NCBI GenBank assembly: GCA_028280945.1
Contig: JANQKV010000008.1
Coordinates: forward strand, 93,136 to 157,135
Length of the DNA stretch: 64,000 bases
Source of the DNA: Opitutaceae bacterium
Lineage (GTDB): Bacteria > Verrucomicrobiota > Verrucomicrobiia > Opitutales > Opitutaceae
Direction: 5' to 3'
Positions within the stretch are counted from its first letter, which is position 1; each line of letters starts with the position of its first letter. The notes beneath the pieces are model-generated. The model made no database searches and was not told the origin of the DNA. It saw only the letters and a list, made by a program, of their open reading frames with translations. This document shows positions 59,801 to 64,000 of this stretch, one piece after another. Both the position numbers and the translations under genes were made by a program.

Positions 59801-60137
59801 ACAGGGTGTCGTTGGGGCCTTCGTCGGCCTGGGCCTTCAGCAGGATGCCGATTGCATCCTCGAAACGCCGGTCGAGCAGACGTTGAAAGGCGGTATATGG
59901 CACGCGCCCGGACGCGCTCAGCTCGGCGCATTGGGGTAGGTGGTAGCGGTGCAGGACGTGCAGGAAAAACAGTGCCCGGACACGTTGGTAGAGATTGGAC
60001 TCGGCGTGTCGGTAGTTCTCCAACTCGGTGGCAGCGGCAAGCAGTTCAGCGAAGGACTTGCTTGTGCACCAGTCATCGACCGATTGGTCGCGCACCGCTG
60101 CATCGTCGCTGCGGATGATGTCGATCAGTGAAGCCAT
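56820..60137 (-). CDS. GHMP-kinase-like / UDPGP-type nucleotidylyltransferase fusion
   Basis: 1105 residues. Residues about 200-560 resemble the fucokinase half of FKP-type enzymes: PKGSRLAVSTN (313-323) in place of the GHMP loop PKGSGLGTSS, GGGWQDSGGVWPG (368-380), and GGMSGGGMGF (528-537) as the third GHMP motif. Residues about 700-1000 resemble UDPGP-family sugar-1-phosphate uridylyltransferases: TYAAGVGSRW (736-745), a Lys at 753 (VKGLHPFAK), and HNIDTLGATADP (919-930). The order (kinase first, transferase last) is opposite to the fucokinase/GDP-fucose pyrophosphorylase of Bacteroides. The kinase loop is degenerate (R and A replace Gly), so activity there is uncertain. Followed 3 nt away from the GalU-like gene. 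Confidence 0.72.
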   Translation of the reverse strand: MASLIDIIRSDDAAVRDQSVDDWCTSKSFAELLAAATELENYRHAESNLYQRVRALFFLHVLHRYHLPQCAELSASGRVPYTAFQRLLDRRFEDAIGILLKAQADEGPNDTLSSALGSAYHALAFQTLANQVRRTVRSTRGNAWMFRLGHPLDQPLRVRPELIPDATQDIGIPMLVERTAVRMDLTHCAWSDIFFLGMDYPEGARVLNVSIDLGVHGRDARTRPPVEAYFRVIDEPVLRLASVDLETSVAITDLEEIFDFGRDYLGLLKAAVIAAGIIPPGIERSGARLADLLASIFGTGRGFELISNVNGIPKGSRLAVSTNLLGALIAVCMRATRQITELDGPLEERDRRMVAARAILGEWLGGSGGGWQDSGGVWPGIKLIEGKPSDPLDAEFGVSRGCLLPQHTLLGEDRIPKTSRQKLQDALVLVHGGMAQNVGPILEMVTEKYLLRCIDEWKARGTTVQTLEAILGHLAAGDIKALGAALTQNFTGPLQQIIPWVSNRYTERLIAEVRDAFGDDFWGFWMLGGMSGGGMGFIFNPDCKTEAQEQLLAIMTTAKRELEASLPFAMDPVVYDFTINENGSTGAYTNATESVLPIGHYRQVIPATLRQSAEKLSARERHDLAVFTQRSRQDAGLREALPELLGQMLPSIASTDESGQGLQELLAANGFDSTQHERIRQELRDGRIGLAMNRLPATTKIDDLAPDDLFHLHTSGDEFTQVGADALAAGELAIVTYAAGVGSRWTQGAGCVKGLHPFAKFEGIHRNFIDVHLAKTRRSAQQHGAPLPHVFTTSYLTHAPIAAYLRATRGEALDDGIWLSPGRSIGLRLVPTVRDLQFAWEETAQQKLDEQQQKMRDSVRAALTNWARSTGEAADYTNNLPNQCLHPVGHWFEIPNLIKNGTLHQLLTQHPGLRYLMVHNIDTLGATADPAMLGWFKSTDATMGWEAITKRVEDHGGGFARIDGRVRVVEGLALPREEDEFRLSYYNANTCWIHIDKLLAAFGLTRETLADQDAINAGVRRLANRVPTYVTLKDVKKRWGQGQEDVFPVAQFEKLWGDMTTLADVENAFALVPRQRGQQLKDQAQLDGWQRDSSAAYVAGLCEWD

Positions 60138-60140
60138 GGC

Positions 60141-60983
60141 TTACTTGGCGGGTTGGCCGAGAAGCTCGATGATGTGGGTCATGACCTCGTCGCGGTCCTT
60201 GCCGCCCAGAGACAGTGCGAGTTGGGCGGTGAGCAGGCCGTAGGAAGCGCCGATATCGTAGCGGCGTCCCGCGATGTTGAGGGCAAGATAACGACGGTGG
60301 TCGGCCAGCTTGCGCAGGGCGCTGGAGAGGCCGAGGGATTGATCCGGGTGGGCCTGTTTTTCCCGTTCGAGGATTTCGAAGATCTGGGCGTCGAGCACAT
60401 GCAGGCCGAAAAAACACAAATAGAACCCGGCCCGCATCCCGGGCACGAGGAGTTCCGCCTCAGCCACCGTTGGCGTGGGTTTTTCCAACACCGTATCGAC
60501 TTCGTAGAGCGGCAAGTCACCGCCGACCAGCTTGCCCCCGACGGCGCCAAAGGAGGTGAGCTGGCTTTCGCGGGTAGGCTGCACGGCGGACACGGGAGTC
60601 TTCTCCGCAGCCGCGACGTCGAGCAGCTGGCGGGCACAGCTCGCGGAGGCATCGCTGAGATGAATGTGGTCCCCCACCAAGTGCAGGAACGCGTCCTCAC
60701 CGATGAAGTCCTTGCCGTGCAGCAGGGCGTCGCCGTAGCCGCGGGGTTCGGCTTGGACGGCAAACTCGGTTTGCCCAATCAAGTCGCCGCAGGCCTCGGC
60801 ATAGGCCGCTTCATCGCCCGGACAGACCACCACACAGAACTTGTCGATGCCCGCTCCGGCCGCCTCCCGCAGGATGATCTCGAGGGCGGATCGTGCGACT
60901 CCATCACGATCGATCAGAATCTGCAGAGGGAGGGTGCGCTGCTGGGGGTTGGCAGCCGTGATCAGGGCGTGGCGAACATTCAT
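60141..60983 (-). CDS. divergent GalU-like nucleotidyltransferase
   Basis: 280 residues. Overall similarity to GalU-type UTP-glucose-1-phosphate uridylyltransferases: the FYLCFFGLHVLDAQIFEIL strand, HLVGDHIHLSDAS (metal site) and GRRYDIGASYGLL. The canonical N-terminal loop G-x-G-T-R...PK is replaced by TAANPQQRTLPLQILIDRDG, so nucleotide binding may be altered or regulatory. The gene ends 3 nt before the GHMP/UDPGP fusion, and a PfkB-family kinase gene lies 43 nt upstream, suggesting a joint sugar-nucleotide pathway. Confidence 0.78.
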   Translation of the reverse strand: MNVRHALITAANPQQRTLPLQILIDRDGVARSALEIILREAAGAGIDKFCVVVCPGDEAAYAEACGDLIGQTEFAVQAEPRGYGDALLHGKDFIGEDAFLHLVGDHIHLSDASASCARQLLDVAAAEKTPVSAVQPTRESQLTSFGAVGGKLVGGDLPLYEVDTVLEKPTPTVAEAELLVPGMRAGFYLCFFGLHVLDAQIFEILEREKQAHPDQSLGLSSALRKLADHRRYLALNIAGRRYDIGASYGLLTAQLALSLGGKDRDEVMTHIIELLGQPAK

Positions 60984-61026
60984 GAACGGCGGCGATTCAC
61001 CCCGAGTCGGCTGGGTCTTTCAACGC

Positions 61027-61899
61027 TCAATACACCGGCGTCGCGCCAAACTCGGAAGCCACCCATTCCCCGTGCCGACACGCGCTGGCCAAGGCTTCGG
61101 CGGGCGAGGTGTCTTCCATCAGCAGGTGCGACAGAAGCCGGGCTAAAAAAGCGTCTCCCGCACCGACGGTATCCACGACGTTCACCTTTTGACCGGTTTC
61201 CCAAAACCACTGGTCATCGATCAGGAGTCCGGCACCGCGCTCTGCTGCCGTGATGCAAACGATCCGGCAGCCCTTGTCGTGAGCAAGGGTGCGGGCGAGA
61301 CCTTCCTCCGAGCCCGGTTCTTCACTTTCGGAATTCAACACAATGCGGGCGGCCTCCTCCGCGTTGAGCTTGAGCAACGTGGTGCGACCCGCGAGATTGC
61401 GCACCAGCCCAAGGTCGTCGTGGGGCGTGCGCAGGTTCACGTCGAAAACCCGCCAGGCGGTTTTGGGCATGACCTGAAAGAGACGGTCGAGCGTGGTTCG
61501 ATTGACCGGACTGCGCAGCGCGAGGGAACCGAAGACAACGGCTCTGGCATGGATGGCGAGGCGGACGATGTCCTCGGAAATCAGCACCTGATCCCACGCG
61601 ACGCTCGGCGTAATGGTATAGGTGGCGTCGCCGTTGGGGCCGGTATTGGCCACCACCGTTCCTGTCGGCAGTCCCGCGTGGAATGTGATCCCTTCTTTCG
61701 AGATGCCCCAATTGTCGAGCCGTCGAACGAGCTCGTCGCCGAGTTTGTCCCGACCGATGCCGGAGAGGAGTTCGACGGGTTGACCGAGTTGGTGCAGGTG
61801 GTAACCCACATTAAACGGGGCGCCGCCGGGAAAGAGCCCCTTGGGCAAAAAGTCCCAGAGAATTTCGCCGAAACAAAGAATCGGGCCGTGCGAAGACAT
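61027..61899 (-). CDS. PfkB-family carbohydrate kinase (fructokinase-like)
   Basis: 290 residues from ATG 61899 (MSSHGPILCFGEILWDFLPK), which matches typical fructokinase N-termini better than the ATG at 61956. PfkB signatures include GGAPFNVGYHLHQLG, and the C-terminal anion hole and catalytic Asp in DTVGAGDAFLARLL (Asp in GAGD). It phosphorylates a sugar, probably fructose, in the cytosol, feeding the sugar-nucleotide genes downstream. Confidence 0.9.
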   Translation of the reverse strand: MSSHGPILCFGEILWDFLPKGLFPGGAPFNVGYHLHQLGQPVELLSGIGRDKLGDELVRRLDNWGISKEGITFHAGLPTGTVVANTGPNGDATYTITPSVAWDQVLISEDIVRLAIHARAVVFGSLALRSPVNRTTLDRLFQVMPKTAWRVFDVNLRTPHDDLGLVRNLAGRTTLLKLNAEEAARIVLNSESEEPGSEEGLARTLAHDKGCRIVCITAAERGAGLLIDDQWFWETGQKVNVVDTVGAGDAFLARLLSHLLMEDTSPAEALASACRHGEWVASEFGATPVY

Positions 61900-61982
61900 G
61901 GAGGGAATAAGTCGAGTCACGCGACACCAGGGCAAGATTCCCGCCGGGTCGATCATAACCGTGGCCCCTCCGGTGGGGCGGA

Positions 61983-63017
61983 TCAGAGCAGGTCGGTTTG
62001 CTCGGAGTAGCCCTTGAGGCCAAGGGCCTGGTAGGCTTTGGCGGTGAGGGTGCGGCCTTGGGGGGTGCGTTGCAGGTAACCTTCCTGAATGAGAAACGGT
62101 TCGTGCACCTCTTCGAGCGTGTCGGCTTCTTCACCGACGGCGATGGCAACCGTGCCGAGGCCGACGGGGCCTCCTTTGTAGTTTTCCGCCATGATGCGCA
62201 TGATCCGCTTGTCCATCTCGTCCAAACCGCGGGCGTCGATCTCAAGCAGTTCGAGTGCTTTGGACGCGACGTTGCGGTTGATTTTGCCGTCGGCCCGCTC
62301 CTGGGCGTAGTCGCGCACGAAATTGATGAGGTTGTTGGCGATGCGCGGCGTGCCGCGCGACCGGCCGGCGATCTCTTTGGCTCCCGCTTCGTCGATCTCG
62401 ACTTCGAGCAGGCCGCAAGAGCGCTTCACGATGCCGGAGAGGGTGGCGACGTCGTAATAATCAAGGCGGGTCTGTAGCGTGAACCGCGAGCGCAGGGGTG
62501 CGGTCAGCAGACCGGAGCGGGTGGTGGCTCCGACCAGCGTGAACTTGGGAATCGAGAGGCGCACGCTGCGCGCGTTCGGGCCTTGGTCGATCATGATGTC
62601 CAGCCGGAAATCCTCCATCGCCGTATAGAGGTATTCCTCGACGGTTTTGGGGATGCGGTGGATCTCATCGATGAAGAGCAGGTCGCCCTCCTCGAGGCTG
62701 GTCAGCAGGCCGGCAAGATCGGAGGCCTTTTCGACGACCGGGCCGGAGGTGACCCGGACTTGTTTGCCCAGCTCGTGGCCGAGAATGAAGGACAGGGTTG
62801 TCTTGCCGAGGCCCGGAGGTCCGCTGAGCAGAATGTGGTTGAGGGCATCACCACGACGCTTGGCTGCCCCGACCATAACCTGGAGCCGTTCGACGGTTTT
62901 TGCCTGACCGGTGAAGTCGGAAAACGACAGCGGCCGCAGGGCGGCCTCCGTTGCGGTTTCGGGGGTGTTGAACGTCGAGGCAAGGTAGTCAGTGCCTTTG
63001 GGTTGTTCGTCGGGCAT
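61983..63017 (-). CDS. ruvB: Holliday junction branch migration helicase RuvB
   Basis: 344 residues. AAA+ motor motifs: Walker A GPPGLGKTTLSFILG, Walker B LLFIDEIHRIPK, sensor GATTRSGLLTAPLRSRF, and the RuvB C-terminal winged-helix ending NYKGGPVGLGTVAIAVGEEA and GYLQRTPQGRTLTAKAY. It drives branch migration of Holliday junctions with RuvA, which is not in the window. Its start overlaps the stop of the upstream GxxExxY gene by one base. Confidence 0.97.
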   Translation of the reverse strand: MPDEQPKGTDYLASTFNTPETATEAALRPLSFSDFTGQAKTVERLQVMVGAAKRRGDALNHILLSGPPGLGKTTLSFILGHELGKQVRVTSGPVVEKASDLAGLLTSLEEGDLLFIDEIHRIPKTVEEYLYTAMEDFRLDIMIDQGPNARSVRLSIPKFTLVGATTRSGLLTAPLRSRFTLQTRLDYYDVATLSGIVKRSCGLLEVEIDEAGAKEIAGRSRGTPRIANNLINFVRDYAQERADGKINRNVASKALELLEIDARGLDEMDKRIMRIMAENYKGGPVGLGTVAIAVGEEADTLEEVHEPFLIQEGYLQRTPQGRTLTAKAYQALGLKGYSEQTDLL

Positions 63018-63442
63018 CAGGTTGAGGTTTGGTTCACGCGGAGGCGCGGAGACGCGGAGGGAGGGAGATTATTAACAACTCGGTGGAGCCCTTCCTTAAG
63101 CGTGGGTGCTCCAAAATTAATCAGCAGACCGACAGGTTGATTCAAGAGCTTGAGGTATGTGAGCAGCTGTTTGCTATGAACAGGAACGAGCTTTTCGACC
63201 GACTTCAGTTCAACCACTACGCGTCCCTCGACCAAAAGATCGACACGCAGTCCTTCGTTAAAAAATTCGCCGTCATACTCGAATGAGACCGGCTTCTGTC
63301 GATCTACATTGAACCCGCGTTTTATCAATGCACGAGCGAGCAGCGATTCATAGACTGATTCCAGCAAACCAGGGCCAAGCTCGCGATGAATCTTGATGGA
63401 TGCATCAATGATGGCGCTTGTGATCTCGTCAGTTGGTTTCAT
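63017..63442 (-). CDS. GxxExxY protein
   Basis: 141 residues with the defining motif GPGLLESVYE near residue 23, RGFNVDRQKPVSFEYDG, and RVVVELKSVEKLVPVH with the E-L-K nuclease-like core, LRVDLLVEGRVVVELKS giving the D...ExK arrangement of PD-(D/E)XK-like folds. Function is unknown; the family is widely scattered and often bracketed by GC-rich repeats, as here (63033-63062 and 63451-63478). The last codons lie inside the left repeat, so the C-terminus may be acquired from it. Confidence 0.9.
   Translation of the reverse strand: MKPTDEITSAIIDASIKIHRELGPGLLESVYESLLARALIKRGFNVDRQKPVSFEYDGEFFNEGLRVDLLVEGRVVVELKSVEKLVPVHSKQLLTYLKLLNQPVGLLINFGAPTLKEGLHRVVNNLPPSASPRLRVNQTST
63033..63062. repeat. 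left GC-rich repeat flanking the GxxExxY gene
   Basis: TTCACGCGGAGGCGCGGAGA and following 10 bases form one arm; the complement of 63451-63478 matches it closely. It overlaps the 3' end of the GxxExxY coding region. Similar 'CGCGGAGACGCGGAG' repeats commonly bracket these genes in other bacteria. Confidence 0.85.
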
Positions 63443-63450
63443 TGCTCAAG

Positions 63451-63478
63451 CCTCCGCGGTCTCCGCGTCTCTGCGTGA
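63451..63478. repeat. right GC-rich repeat flanking the GxxExxY gene
   Basis: CCTCCGCGGTCTCCGCGTCT and following 8 bases are the inverted complement of the left repeat with few mismatches. It lies in the 38-nt gap between murA and the GxxExxY start. Confidence 0.85.
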
Positions 63479-63480
63479 CA

Positions 63481-64000
63481 TCATCCCTCCCACTGCAGCT
63501 TTGCGCCGAGGGAGTTTAGGTTTTCGACGAAGCGGGGGTGGGCGCGTTTGATGATTTCGGCGTGGCGCACGAGGGACTCGCCGGGGATCGACGCAGCGAC
63601 CATCGCCAAGGCCACGGCGGCGCGGATGATATAAGGCGAATCCACCACGGCGGGTCGCAGCGGCGCCCCACCAAACACGATCAATCGATGGGGGTCGCTC
63701 ACCACGGCGTGCGCGCCGAACTTCGCGAGCTCGGGGATCCAGGCAAATCCGTTTTCGTAGACCTTGTTCCAGAAATGGATGGTGCCGTTCGCGTGGGTGC
63801 TGAGCGCGATCATCAAGGGCAGCAGATCCACGGAGAAATACGGCCAGGGAGCAGCCTCGATCTTGGGCAAGAGGTTGCTGGTGTGCGGGGCGGTGATGGT
63901 GAGACTTTGGTCGGGGCGCACGATGGCCGTGTTGCCTTCGTGTTCCACGGTGACCCCGAGGCGGGCGAAAGCCCGGCCGATGAGATCGAAGTGTTGGGGC
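63481..64000 (-). CDS. murA: UDP-N-acetylglucosamine 1-carboxyvinyltransferase, C-terminal part (cut by window edge)
   Basis: The frame stays open to the window edge, reading upstream of the visible EHEGNTAIVRP with no stop (QHFDLIGRAFARLGVTV). The 172 or so residues match the C-terminal domain of MurA/EPSP synthase-like enzymes: PWPYFSVDLLPLMIAL and ANGTIHFWNKVYENGFAWI, ending SLGAKLQWEG. MurA starts peptidoglycan precursor synthesis by adding enolpyruvate to UDP-GlcNAc; the catalytic Cys loop lies off the window. Confidence 0.85.
   Translation of the reverse strand, partial: PQHFDLIGRAFARLGVTVEHEGNTAIVRPDQSLTITAPHTSNLLPKIEAAPWPYFSVDLLPLMIALSTHANGTIHFWNKVYENGFAWIPELAKFGAHAVVSDPHRLIVFGGAPLRPAVVDSPYIIRAAVALAMVAASIPGESLVRHAEIIKRAHPRFVENLNSLGAKLQWEG

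Noticed and set aside
1..64000. tRNA, rRNA or CRISPR arrays
   Set aside because: No cloverleaf, rRNA signature or regularly spaced repeats could be identified by eye on either strand; a tool-based scan would be needed to exclude small RNAs.

Overview
The window reads as a high-GC Gram-negative genome, most probably a Verrucomicrobiota of the Opitutaceae type. This is inferred from the mix of TonB-dependent receptors (TBDRs), PepSY membrane proteins, a sulfatase, receiver-cyclase proteins, FolE2 and generally Shine-Dalgarno-poor starts; no rRNA gene is present to prove it. I see no tRNA, rRNA, CRISPR array or complete insertion sequence.

Region 1 (1-28.9 kb) is a dense iron/heme acquisition island, almost all on the minus strand: seven TBDRs (one cut by the left edge), five PepSY-TM proteins (probable inner-membrane siderophore reductases), a Fur repressor, a HemS/HmuS-like protein, a flavodoxin, a 37-residue membrane peptide, DUF4198 and DUF6607 proteins, and several small cysteine-bearing proteins. 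It divides into three long operons (28546->18901, 18809->12850, 12609->3739). Each is preceded by a Fur-box-like palindrome of the type TGGGACTCAGTCTCA and each starts with a poorly characterised soluble Cys-motif protein. A fourth Fur-type unit drives a 62-residue Cys4 protein ending in a clear terminator (28.65-29.05 kb). A DUF3179 gene at 2.2-3.7 kb is the only plus-strand gene here.

Region 2 (29-46.8 kb) holds cell-wall, signalling and metal functions: a LysM amidase, a WD40 protein with a small Cys protein, a receiver-adenylate cyclase, an outer-membrane barrel, an ECF sigma/anti-sigma pair, a G3E (COG0523) GTPase whose 3' end is duplicated around a two-gene nucleotidyltransferase cassette, a hybrid kinase / single receiver / receiver-cyclase operon, a DegP-type protease with a strong terminator, and an OmpR-type two-component system.

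Region 3 (46.8-64 kb) starts with a 73-bp palindromic REPIN/MITE-like element. It continues with two glycosyltransferases, pyruvate kinase, a WalJ-like MBL hydrolase, a sulfatase, a likely tetrahydropterin set (PTPS, FolE2, SDR), a short MscS channel, a sugar-nucleotide operon (PfkB kinase, divergent GalU-like protein, 1105-residue GHMP-kinase/UDPGP fusion), ruvB, a GxxExxY gene bracketed by GC-rich inverted repeats, and the C-terminal part of MurA running off the right edge.

The most noteworthy candidates for something new are the Fur operons each led by a small cysteine protein, the heme operon with flavodoxin and micro-peptide, the cobW-3'-end-duplicating cassette, and the GHMP/UDPGP fusion operon.
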